64,000 nucleotides of DNA, from assembly GCA_013397695.1 (NCBI GenBank), contig VYZI01000260.1:121532-185531 (forward strand), written 5' to 3'. The notes under the pieces were generated by a model, which worked only from the letters and a program-made list of their open reading frames with translations, searched no databases and was not told the DNA's origin. Below, piece after piece: positions 13,653 through 24,900 of the stretch (position 1 is its first letter; each line of letters begins with the position of its first letter). The position numbers and the translations under genes were made by a program. The stretch comes from Centropus unirufus (lineage: Eukaryota; Chordata; Aves; Cuculiformes; Centropidae).

Positions 13653-13701
13653 GGGGGTGGGGGGCGGGAGAGGTAGGGTAGGGTAGGATAGGGCGGGGGT
13701 G
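13653..13701 (+). repeat. Guanine-rich tract with TAGGG-like units, G-quadruplex potential
   Basis: The plus strand carries at least seven separate runs of three or more G within 49 bases, including ggtagggtagggtagg units, and opens with a G5/G6 pair. This satisfies the usual spacing rule for an intramolecular G-quadruplex. The TAGGG-like spacing resembles a degenerate telomere-type repeat, but the unit is five bases rather than six. Nothing next to it shows what it does. Confidence 0.75.
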
Positions 13702-14173
13702 TATGAAACCATTCAGAACAGCATGCAGCACTTTTCCATGACAAACATATTAATCCCACCCATTTCCCAGTGTCAGTGGACCTTCCAGCAGGAGGTGGTT
13801 TGACTTCAGGTAATGCAAAACTGGATTTTGAATTGCGTCCTACCATAGCAATAACCTATTGCTTCCCCTTCAACTTGTCACATCCCTCTGCATTGCAGTC
13901 AGCCCAAAGTACCTCGTACTGGCGGCAAATGCCCACTCCTACACTGCCCAAATAAACTTCTCTTCCCTCTCTGCCTCCACCCCTACTGCAGCAGTTGCCC
14001 ACTTCGGTTTTCTTATATCTGTTAAGCTGGGACTTCTCAATGGGAATCTATGGCAAAGAGTCCCAAAGGAGTTCACAAAATCTTTGATGCCATGCTTTAC
14101 TTGGTTTAAACTTGATGCCTCAGAGCAAACTATTAGCTGCCAATAGTTCACTTGCTCAGAGAAGCAGTGTCTG

Positions 14174-14513
14174 TCATTCCAGATTCGCTGTGACACTCAT
14201 GCTCTTAAAGATCTTCACCAACTTTTTGCAGAGTAAAGTCGTGAGCTTTGTAACCTCTGCTTTTAAGAAAGCCAGTTGCTGTTCTGTGATATGAATTGTT
14301 CTTTTCCCTACTTTATCTGCTATATCCTTTTGACAAGAATGACAGAAATGGTATAGTTTCAAGATGCGCAACACCATAGATACACTGACATAATAATTAC
14401 ATTCTGTTCCCAATTTCCTGTCCTCAAAATCTAGCAGTAGTTTTGTCTTTTTGACTTGTAAAACTGAGCAAATGTTTTCAGAGGATTTTCTTGGCCATTT
14501 CAAGATCTCTTTC
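14174..14513 (-). other. Candidate exon or decayed retrocopy, unrecognised open frame (minus)
   Basis: On the minus strand a run of about twelve T ending ctcag stands at 14531-14514, the form of a strong 3' splice acceptor. One reading frame stays open from the base after the acceptor to a stop at 14174-14176, about 112 codons. The peptide is lysine-rich, with two paired cysteines (FCHSCQKD) and a hydrophobic-heptad-like stretch (ITEQQLAFLKAEVTKLTTLL). I do not recognise a family. A second open frame (13939-14196 minus, 85 codons) overlaps its end in another phase, which would fit a frameshifted retrocopy. Chance is still the most likely alternative in AT-rich DNA. Confidence 0.2.
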
Positions 14514-14531
14514 CTGAGAAAAAAAAAAAGA

Positions 14532-15880
14532 GCTTGTTAGGGTCTATATTTATATGTGAAGAGTTCGTAGCATATTCCCACCTCACATACATTAATTTCC
14601 AGTCCCTTTGACTAATAGATTAGCAGATGATTCAGAAGTCTGAGCCTTGTCTGCAAGGCTTGCAGTAATTTTTGGTATTCTCCTGTTATTAGTCAGCATC
14701 AGGTTTTAGCAACTTTGCTCCCTTCCCCAATTTTCATGGCTGTGAATCCATTCTGTAGTACAAATTCCTCTAAGACATTGTTAAATCCCAAGCCTGCATT
14801 GAAACATATATGAAAAGATATATGGAAAAGTATTAGTTAATGGCTTATTGCAGCATACAATAACAAACACAAAAATCATAGTTGAAATACATCACAGATT
14901 CTTACAAGAAAAACTTTGAAAGCTACTTTACTTCTAGTAAAACTTTTCCTGCAAAGGTCTATGCTGCTCAACGAGGGATATCTAGTGGGTTGGTGCTCAT
15001 GTACCCTGTGACAAGGCAGAGTTACTGAGGGGGAGAAACCCCCACTGGGTAGAGGCAGCAGGGACTTGTGCAGCTGCCAGCCCCTCTTTTCGACCCAGAG
15101 GTGAGCCTGACTCTGCTGATGTGACAGAAACATTCAGACTTTGTGCAAGTAGCTTATACCCCCAAAGATCATCCTGAGAATGGCACAAGTCTCAGGAAAG
15201 ACACAAGACCAAATCTTTGCTGCTTTTGAACTGGTCTTTCTGATTACATCAGAGTATGTTCTCTATCCTTCCTTATATTTGACCAACTGAGTTAGCCATT
15301 ATTTTAATATAATTTCCCTTCACTGACAGTCTTAAATTTTAATAACAAATTTGATTAAGACTGATTGATTCTGTCACTTCACAAGCTAGTATAAACTTAA
15401 ATTTTCTTTAACTTTGTTTTTTTTTAAAAAAAAAATGAAACATAAATATTTGGATAACTGAAAAGGGACTAGGAAGAGCAACCTCATTGCAAGTAAGAGA
15501 CAAGATCCTCTGTAGCTTAAAGAACGTATAAAATGGCACAAACAGAAAAAGAATGGCACAGTTCTGTATTTCTAGAGGGGAAAAAGGAATTTAGGTACAT
15601 AATTAAAAAGATTTTTTTTCCTTCCTAAATGACTTATATTTTTTCCTCTGAATATGTATATTTCAATAAAATAATTTAACTACTCATGTTGGCATTATGA
15701 TTTTTTTGATACTCCGATCTGGACCTTTTAAAAAGCCTAAAATAAAAAGTTAGAAAAAAACAGCTTATAAACCTGCAACAATTATGTGAAAGACACGCAC
15801 ACATTCACACGTCTTGCAAAAAATGTCCTTTGTAAAAAGAATGTTCTCCTGAGGGCACTAGTCCCTCTTCTTATCTGGCA
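14532..15880. other. Intergenic DNA, nothing recognised
   Basis: A GC-richer patch at 14960-15190 stands out from its surroundings and holds two overlapping minus-strand frames of 85 and 63 codons, but neither resembles a known protein. A poly-T/poly-A stretch lies near 15417-15435. No repeat family was recognised. Confidence 0.5.
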
Positions 15881-15899
15881 TCTTGTCCTTCCTTTTCAC

Positions 15900-16040
15900 T
15901 CATTCTCTATCATGGTCTATATTTATTATCTGTTGCTATCTAACTTAGATTGCAGGCTCCTTAGGGCAAGGACCTTGTCTTCTTGCATGTCCGTAATGTG
16001 CCATGAGCATCTATTGCACTAAACAAAAAATAAGCTCTGC
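15900..16040 (+). repeat. Possible ancient interspersed-repeat tail
   Basis: The words gattgcaggctccttagggc and then aaggaccttgtcttcttgca resemble the tail shared by several ancient vertebrate interspersed repeats of the L2/CR1/MIR type. It is short and eroded, and the family cannot be fixed by eye. Confidence 0.35.
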
Positions 16041-16900
16041 AGACTCAATTTAGTATCCATTTCAATTTGTTCTGAAGGCTCACCATGTTTGCAGAGTGTA
16101 AGATTAATTTCTTTCTCTTAATGGGTGATGCTGGACAAGCATAAATATAAATCCATATTTTTCTGCTTTTGCTGAAGAAAAATGCTCATTACAGTTCCTG
16201 TTGACAGTGACCTTAGGCCAGTCTAGCTAAATCCAAGTCTTGGCATTTTCTTGCAGCCAAAATTCACTGCACAGATTTCTTTAGGTAGCCCTCTTGGTTC
16301 TTTATAGTTATCTGCTACAAACACAGTTTTAAGTCTGAATAACCAGAAAACCTCCTTCCAGCAACCTCCGATAGTCCATAAAGAATTCAGAAAGGACTGT
16401 CTAAATGAGGAAAGAAAAACTCTTTAGGTTAGTCACTCTGTCTGCAGTCAACTCCTTATTAAGAGAAAAAATAAAATCAGCTCTCTTGACCATTTAAGAA
16501 ATGTTTCCTTTGTTAAACAGCAACTTTCCTGCTTCTAGAAAAAGTTTTAAAATAAGTGAAATACCGAGAAAACAGCACTGACCTGTTCATATTCTTTGGA
16601 AAAACTGTCATAATATGAAACTTTTCAATTGTTTTGGTAAACATATTCTCTTATTGTTTCTCCAGAACCAGAATATTAAACATGCCAAGCTACTATAATG
16701 TCTTCAAGAAAAACAAATTAGTACCATACCTTCTCACTGGAATACCCCAAACCCTTTGACATTTGGGGATGACAGGCTGGTGGCAGGGAAGGGAAAACAA
16801 GGACTGCAGTTTTTCCAGCTAAAATTGGCTGTGTCACATAGTAAATTTTATACTGCAGCCCTTTCAAGCTCCTTTCAGTTCTGTCATGTACATAGGTACA
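16041..16900. other. AT-rich intergenic DNA, nothing recognised
   Basis: No repeat family, RNA gene or exon is recognisable here. Frames are short. Confidence 0.5.
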
Positions 16901-16919
16901 GCTCTCATACATGACTGAG

Positions 16920-18080
16920 TGAGGCCCTCCTATTGAGTCAGGTTCCAGCCAGACCCTCTTGCTTTCTAAGATCTTCAGAGGGGAAGCCTAGGTGCAGTTG
17001 TATCTGACCTTAGTCTCAGACTTAGTCAACCGTTCATGCCTAAAGCAGTACAAGATCTTGCCTACTCCCTCTTAAGAAGGTGCTACATGAAGATATATTA
17101 GTTAGCCATCAGTCAGAGCTGATGTGATAAGTCCCCTCACAGACTGTCACACACTACCTGTCCCATCAGGGGATTTTCACCAACAGGTTAATACTTGCTA
17201 CCAGAGAGACAAATGGGCTCTCACCAGTACAGTTAAACTGTTCCACAAAGCGTTTCATCCCTTCCAAGGGCCTTCACAGAGACAATTTTGCAATGATGAA
17301 AAAAATAGATAATTTATTTAATGCAACTGAAAAATCAAGTTCAGAATTCCTATTGATAAATTCACTTGCTGTGTTAGTACTAGATGATTACAACTAGTTA
17401 ACAATAATCATAAAAATATATAACATGTAATACCTGAAACTCAAGTTATTTTCCAGGGGAGCATCCAACGAAACTGCAGTTGTGGCTCTAACCAAACAGG
17501 GTGTCCCTTCTTCTTGGGGAAGAGAGCTCCAGGTCTGTCAATCCATCTATCAGGTAAGGTGCGATTTCATTCCTTCTCCTTAACTATTTTATACTTTTGT
17601 GGTGCCCCTTGGCAAAGTGGGACAGTTAATTGCTATGTTTCAATTGGCTCTTGGCAAGGCCTGATGTCTTGTCAGAAGCAGAACTTGGTGGTTTGTCTTG
17701 TCCTTGGGGCAAGGAACTCAGCATGTGATTTCAAAGAGTCTTTCTGTTCTAAATGAAAGTACTTCAGGTTTTAAGACCCCTGACTCACCAGCAGCATCAC
17801 TCAGGTGATGCAAATTTTGCACCATAACCCAATCCATCTGTCTTACCAGACTAAGTTTTTCAAGTCAAGTGCTCCCTTTTGCAAAGTCACACTGACTTCA
17901 CTGTTTGCCCACCCTTGCAAGATCAGCCTTGACAAGTGTGTTATCCCACAAGTTGTCATGGTGAAGCACGTAGGATGCTTTTGCCCGCATGGCCCAGGCT
18001 TAGCTTGCAGTTACTTAACTTACAGTTACTGCTGTAGCTCAGAAATGATGGTAGGAGAATGGCAGGGGAAGATTTAGTGA
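16920..18080 (-). mobile_element. Probable LTR of an avian ERVL-class retrovirus (minus), old
   Basis: Read on the minus strand, the segment has LTR-like order. A U3-like stretch holds several short C/G-rich words (18080-17600). A TATA-type box (gtataaaata) sits at about 17585-17598. About 275 bases further is an AATAAA polyadenylation signal at 17318-17313 in a tgcattaaataaatt context. The wording around both signals resembles known avian ERVL LTRs. Ends and target-site duplication are not clear, so the limits given are loose. No linked internal region was found, so it may be a solo LTR. It is eroded compared with the LTR at 49540-49975. Confidence 0.45.
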
Positions 18081-18709
18081 AAACCTCTGTTTCTGTCTGC
18101 TCCCATTTCTGCATGCTGAGTGGAACGTTACAATCTTTTCTTAAACAATATTCACTGTGAATGCATTAGAATTTCTGAACTATCAAAATAATGAATCCAA
18201 TATTTACTATAAATGCCTTCTCTTTAAAACCTTAAAAAGTGAACGTTCAGAATTCACAAAAAATAACTCAGCCCATGACCTGTTTCTGACTGTTGTTACT
18301 AATTCCTAGGTACTCTTTTAACCAAGAGGGGTATCTGGGCACATGCCCCTTTTCACACCAAGCTGGGATAAGGTGTAACTAAGCAGGACGTAAAAGCTTC
18401 AAATATATTCAAACATCCTTCCCATTAAGAATACAGCCTTGTTCCTTCACACAGGTGAATCGTCATTGCAATTTTTGTCTAATGGTTTCCACAAGTGTCA
18501 TCTTTACACAGCAGCTGGTCTTTTTGCTGGCAGCTGAGGTGAGGCTACTTACCAGTATTTAAGAAATATCTCAAAGAGCCATAACAGCAGCTGGGTAACT
18601 TAGTGTTATTAGTCTGTATAGCAGAATAATTATTTTTGCTACATGCTTATAGAATTTTGAAGGTAAGATTATAGCAAAAGCCTTTGGTATACAATCAATA
18701 AAGCTAAAA
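18081..18709. other. Intergenic DNA, nothing firmly recognised
   Basis: The stretch at 18280-18420 has promoter- or LTR-like short words but no convincing signal set, and could be part of the neighbouring LTR. No gene is visible. Confidence 0.4.
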
Positions 18710-18872
18710 GCATAGAATCACCAAATAATAGAATTACTTGATTAGAAAAGAACTTTGAGATCATTGAATCCAACTGTACCTGTCCACTACTAAACCATAT
18801 CCCTTGGCACTTCACCTACCCATGTTTTACATACCTCCAAGGTTAGTGACTAAGCCACCTCTCTGAGCAGCT
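18710..18872 (-). mobile_element. CR1 LINE 3' end (minus)
   Basis: Starting at the tail, catagaatcaccaaataatag is followed by gaaaagaactttgagatcat and tgaatccaac, the reverse complement of a CR1 3' terminus. The usual downstream words (ccactactaaaccatatccc, then acatacctccaaggttagtg) follow. Only about 160 bases remain and coding sequence is absent. The homology stops at a polypurine tract. Confidence 0.88.
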
Positions 18873-18915
18873 GGGGAAGGGGAAGGCAAAGGAAAGGGAA
18901 AGGGAAGGGGAAGAG
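18873..18915 (+). repeat. Polypurine (GGGAA)n-like tract
   Basis: About 40 bases of plus-strand purine, interrupted once by c, built from ggggaa, ggaaa and gggaaa units. It begins where the CR1 homology ends. It is a simple repeat and could form triplex or slipped structures. Confidence 0.85.
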
Positions 18916-21900
18916 TGACAGAAAAAAATTTAGTAATAGGATTTCACAGGGAACAAAATTGACTATCAGTTTTAGTCCTTAAACAGTCTATAAATGTTGA
19001 CCCTCTTTCCTTTAAATACTTTGATCTGATATGACATGTACCAGAGGTGAAAGTGATTTTGCTTGTGTGTTTAGATCACAACAGGTGATCTATCACAATC
19101 TAGAACCCAAGTAACATACGAAGTATTCACATTATCCCTTCAATTGAACTGCATAGACTATTACAAGAAGCTTCTTCCCATTTGAGAAATGGCAATTCGG
19201 CTTAAAACAATGATAAAAGCGGCACAATCTAAACCTTAGTATCTTAGTGACAAATTGCAGTACTTGGAGTTTCATAATATAGATATGCCTAACCAAAATG
19301 AAAGCAACCTAAACATTTGGGACTTTTCATATCCAGGCTGCTTATCCTGACTCTTAAGAATAGTTGAATTTATTCTTAAGAGACCATGACTAGCCACAGA
19401 AGCTACATTTTCACCTAATACATAATATATGCTACAGGAATCCAGAAAGTTGTTCTCAGTATAAGAAAATCCAACAAGAACCCAACTTCACACATAAACA
19501 GAAAAGAGCGGAGAGAGAGGATGTATGAATAATTAAAAAGAAAATGCTTGTGGGATAAGCAGTTATATTATTTTTTATAATNNNNNNTATGCATAAAACG
19601 TCTCAATTGAATTACCACTTTATCTCTGACTACTGCTGGTTACCATTTTTAGCCAAAATTGCTCCAACACATTAAATTATGGCTTTCTACCCTACTTTTT
19701 AAGAAAGTAATCAATAAAATGATAGCTAAAAAAGCAAACTATCAAGCCAGCTATATAAAGCACTACCACATTTCAGTGATTATTTAAGATGTGGCATGGA
19801 GAATTTATCTTGTAAATATTTTGGTACATTGTTTACATGGAGAAAATTTTCCTCTCTAACAAACTCACACATTGTTAATTAAGGGCAGAAAGAAATGCAG
19901 AAGCTTAGAGGAGTTAAGGCACTAAAAAGTACGAAAAAAGTACATATTGAATAACATAGACTTAAAAAAAAAGATTCGAACTCTTTTCATTTGAAGGCAG
20001 TGATATAACCTCCTGACAAATAGGATGCCCTGATTCTTAACCCTACAACATAAAATTCCACTGTAAGCATTCACAATGATAAGATTATTATTGGAGGGAA
20101 AGAATTTCATGTATGTGTCAGGGTTTTCATAGTATGCTATCTTGCAGAAGCTTCCAATGGAAATCCAGCTTGTCTTTGTGTTTGGTTACACGCCTGCATG
20201 TTTTTCTTGGCAGCTGCAGAACAAATGGAAAAATATCTGGGACATATCCCTGTCACTTTGAGTTAATTTGCAGGAAATAAATATAACCCTCATTGTTCTA
20301 TGTCCGTGACAGAGAATTTTGTAAGACCTATCATGAATATAAATTGACAAATTCACTTAAAGAAAGTGAATAATTGCAATCTAAAAATAATTTATTATCT
20401 CTTTTCTCCAAAGTGTACTACATGCTTACAATCATCCATCTCTGTGTTGACCAGTGAAATGACAAGTTCCCCAACCTCACCAGCATACACAGGGGACATA
20501 TGATATGCACTAGAACATGTATTTATACTCTACTGAATTTTTGTCCTTACTAATTAAGTTCTTCTGGCTTTTTTTTTACCTACAGAGTAATACAACTGTG
20601 AAATTGATACTTATGTAGAGAAAGTAGCTTCTTATTCAAAAGCCTAAGACAGAACCACTATCCTAGCATAGGTTTTGTCTATATATTTACTGTCATGTAA
20701 ACATTTAGTTTGGATTTTCACAATGCTAGAACCAAAATATGGTATCCAGACTTCAGTTTCTTTCACTCCAGACACCCCATCTCTGGTGACAAGGATGTAA
20801 TCTAGCATTCGAATGGAAGAACAGTTCCGTCTGCAAAAAAAAAAACAATCCCTCCATTGTTGTACACTGTCTGCCGATCATAATTTCCCCTGTTTTTTAA
20901 ATGAGAAGGTTTCAGAGGGGCTGTTTAGTTTCGGTTTGTTTTCCTGATTTTAACTAGGAAGTACAACTCGGAGGATATAGCTAACAATTGAGGAGGGTTT
21001 GCTTTAAATTGTACCTGGATCTTGACTAAGATCTGTGCACATGATGCCTTCTTATAGACCTTTATAGACATAAACTATATATATATATTTCACTGTCCTT
21101 CTGTCCTCTGTAGATGCTGACCTTGGCATCCCAGCACTGGGAAACAGCTGTGACTTGCTGGCACATTTCCCAGGAATGAGAGTTTGTGTGAAGGGTTTGG
21201 GAGAAGAGGCCAATGCAGTGCATCCGCTCCCTGGTGCCAGACCTCATCTTCCATAGTAGGATTAAGTGAAGAGACCTGAGCTGGAAGCCAAAGACACTGA
21301 GAGACCAATGTTGCCAAAGGAGTAATTTTCACAAATTTGTCTTTTTCATTTCGTTCCATGTTCTCTCTGTGCTGGCTTGTTTAGAAGAAGTTGTTCCCAA
21401 GTGGCTGCAACTAACAAATGAACTCCCAGCTTTAGAGTGGGGAAAAACCGTAACAGAAGTTCAGGATCTGCTACAAAACTGATGTCAAGACCAGAGTGGC
21501 TCCAGCACACATCAATAGTGTCATGTGGCTGTGAGGAATGGTGAGCTAAATTCCAATATTAAAGTGAAGATCTATCAGCAATCTGGACAATATAAGTTTT
21601 TGAATCCTTGGAACGTAACAGCCTCAATGTCACTCTTACAACACAACAGATGGAAGGGACCATTTGAATCAGATTTCTGGTCATAATTAAAATACTACAG
21701 AGAAGATATAATAAAAAAACTAACTTAAGGAAAATATAGGTAGAGCCTCCTTACCCCAGCATTAGAATCTCATTAAACAGTTGTAAGAATGAAGAAAAAA
21801 TTGAAGAAAATTAAATTGGAGTTATTTTATATATGAATTTACTTATGTTAGTTATGGCATCTCACTCAATTAACACTCCTTGCAAAATCTTATCCCACTT

Positions 21901-24900
21901 CATGTTTAAAGGTGCTGCATACAAAAAGCTTTTCATTAAGAATTGCCTAGTTGGCTTTAAGCCAGCTTCCAAACAGGAAGTTCCTGCTAGTTTTCAGGGT
22001 TTTCCTCTTCTATTAGGGATATCTTTAACCAACTACTTGTAAAATGACCTGTTGTTCCCTAAACTATGACTAAATACAGGGGAAAGTACTGTGCAGGCCC
22101 AGCACCTTTTTGTTGAAGAATTTAAGAGCATCCAGAGTTTTTCTTTAAATTCTAACTCTATATGGAGCAGCAAAGCCAGCCTTTTGTCGTAGACTAACTA
22201 ACTTCTCATTTTACAAGATTTTGAACACGATTTTGCCTATTAATTTGTCTTGCTAATGTTTTTTTTCTCCACATTTCTTAAAGATACATATCATTTCAGT
22301 CTTAGAAGTTGAAGTCACATACAAGTTACATACATGATTTTATATCGTGCAGATAGAACATATTAATATCTTTTGGAAAAATAGGCATTTTTTTCTCTAA
22401 GACAGATGTTTCTCAAGTCCCTACACAGAGTAGAAAGATTTGCTGAGCACATCTCCCATTAATGAGATACGCTAATTAGTGACTTGCAAATGTGCAAAAT
22501 AGAAAAGGAACTGGAAGAAGAAATAAAAAGTGCTGTGTTCTGAAAGCTTTCTTCTTTTCACATTTGTTTTCACGTTTAATCTTTCTTTGCAGTAACACCA
22601 AGAGTTTCCTAACTTGGCAGTACTTGGGATAATTAATACTGATTACTGCACTGATTAGTATCATCTAGATATCAAAATAACGGACAGAGTGGAAATGGAT
22701 ACACAATTTTTCAAATACTATTGTAAAAACTCCTTATAGGTTTCAGGTCGTTCACCTCCGGCTTAGCCATTAATTGTTTTCTACTCTCGGAGTCACTGAA
22801 GTATGCAGCTAAGTGACGACTGATGTTACAATAATGAGAAAGTTATTCTCATGAGATTAAATTGACAAAAAAGTGTTTTATTTCTGGCTTCAAAAACTCT
22901 GCCTTTGTTCACTGGTACTACATCAGATGACTCATAGCATCATACATACATATGGATATTTTTAAGTCCTTTGTCTCCTGTTAGAATCCAGTCAGGCTTT
23001 TGAGGCATACACAAAGGAAGATATCTAGTACATGTAAATTCAGGTTGTGAAAACCTCATCTGCGCAGATTTGAGATTACTATACTATGTGACAAAATATT
23101 TACTTTGATCCTTAGCTTTTCAAAATTTTCAAGGTAAACATTACTTCACATGAAAATTATCATTTTGTTTAATAAAGATTTTATCTTCCCCCTTCCTCAC
23201 TCAAGGTTAGAATTCCATCAATTTTGTACATTGTGTTAAAATCATATTCCCTAGTAACTTTATGTACTTACTATGATATTTCAGTTTTACTGCTCACAGT
23301 ATTTTCTTGAATGCTACATTTCTAGTTATATAATTCCTTCAGCAACAGAGTTTGAAGGCTTACTGTGTTTCTACATCCTAAAATTTTACTCTTGCAAAAT
23401 CACTAGACTATCTAAAGACATATTTGTTTCCTTAGTGATCAAAAACTTAAAAATTAACAATGGTGGCTAAATATCCTCTGTCAGTAAAGATCGAAGAGTC
23501 AGCTGAGAAATAATACCCCAAAAAATGTCATTGCTATGGAAATACATTGGTACAATGTTTCATGGCATTATTCGAAAATGCTCTGTTAACAGAAATTAAA
23601 GGAACCTCCAGAGATATGAAGTGCATGTCTCCAGAAAAGTATGGTATTATGGTAGAATTGACCATACGAAGCTCATTCTGTGAAGTACATTGCAGAAGCT
23701 TTGAATCTTATTCCTAGAAGTATAAACAGTAGTAGCAATAACATTCAGAACATAGCTGCCAAGCTCAGGTTTGTTACAGTTATTAAGTTTTTCAGCTCAC
23801 GAAGCCCAAGGAAAATATAGTGTACCGATAATAAAGCAGTTATTTGACAAAATACTGGGCTTACAATCGTGAGTTCCTATTAACTCACTATATGGCTTTG
23901 TACACTGTGAATCAAGACATTGTGTTCTTCTATTGGAGGAGTATCATATTTACATTTGATATGTAAAATTACAGAATGGGCTCAAAATTACAACATAGTT
24001 TTTCAGAGTATGAATACCGTAATGGCACAGTTTAATTAAATAATTGATTATACCTTACCAACTCAAGACTGAAATTGGCAATTATCCTATGAAAAAATTA
24101 CGTTGGCAAATCACTACTTTTCCTGGAATGGAATTTTCTCATCAGATTCACAAAGCACTAGGATTTACATGCACACTCAAATGTTAGTCAAGTGAGAAAA
24201 TCAATATTTTTATGTTATTCTTGATTTCATGGCACATTTATTGTTTAATTAAAGGGCAACAGTTAAGGTTTTTATATTTTTACTTGTAAAGTATATTGGC
24301 TAAAGCATAGAGGAAGTAGAATGGGAGCAGTTGCTTAATAGCATATCCAATCCTACACTCAAATTGTAAATAAAACAAAAGTACGAAATTCAAGAATCTT
24401 TTCTGTCTACCTGCTCTTGGGGAAGGTCTGGGTGATATATAGTTTTGAATAAATAAAAATTTAAAATAAATTTAGTAAGAAGTACAATAAACTGAAACTA
24501 CCAACACATTTATTTCTATTTATTAAAATAGATATTGATGAAACTATGATCTTGTTTCAGGAATTGAAATTTTGTAAAACAACTGAAAGATATTTCAACT
24601 CCATAGTATATATTCTATGACATTCACTCTTATTTTTCCATGTCCTGGACATATTCTAACAGCAGAGTGGAAAGAAAGAAAATCCTCCTCTCTTTCACCA
24701 CAGGGAATCTCATGGTAATGGAATGTCAAAGTTCAGAGACAGCTATTGGATGCAAAGAAATAATTTTCCTGTATGCTAGGAGTAATCTTATCTCCAGAGA
24801 TGTTGAGAGGGAACAGTAATCAGCACAGTGATGCTGAAAGATCATGTTAAAGAAAGGAAAAAAACTACGCGCAACAGAGAAACTCTTGAACTGTCAGTTA

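Noticed and set aside
20170..20250. A possible splice acceptor (ttcttggcag) followed by a short open stretch
   Set aside because: The open stretch is under 20 codons in any frame and matches nothing; the signal is too weak alone.
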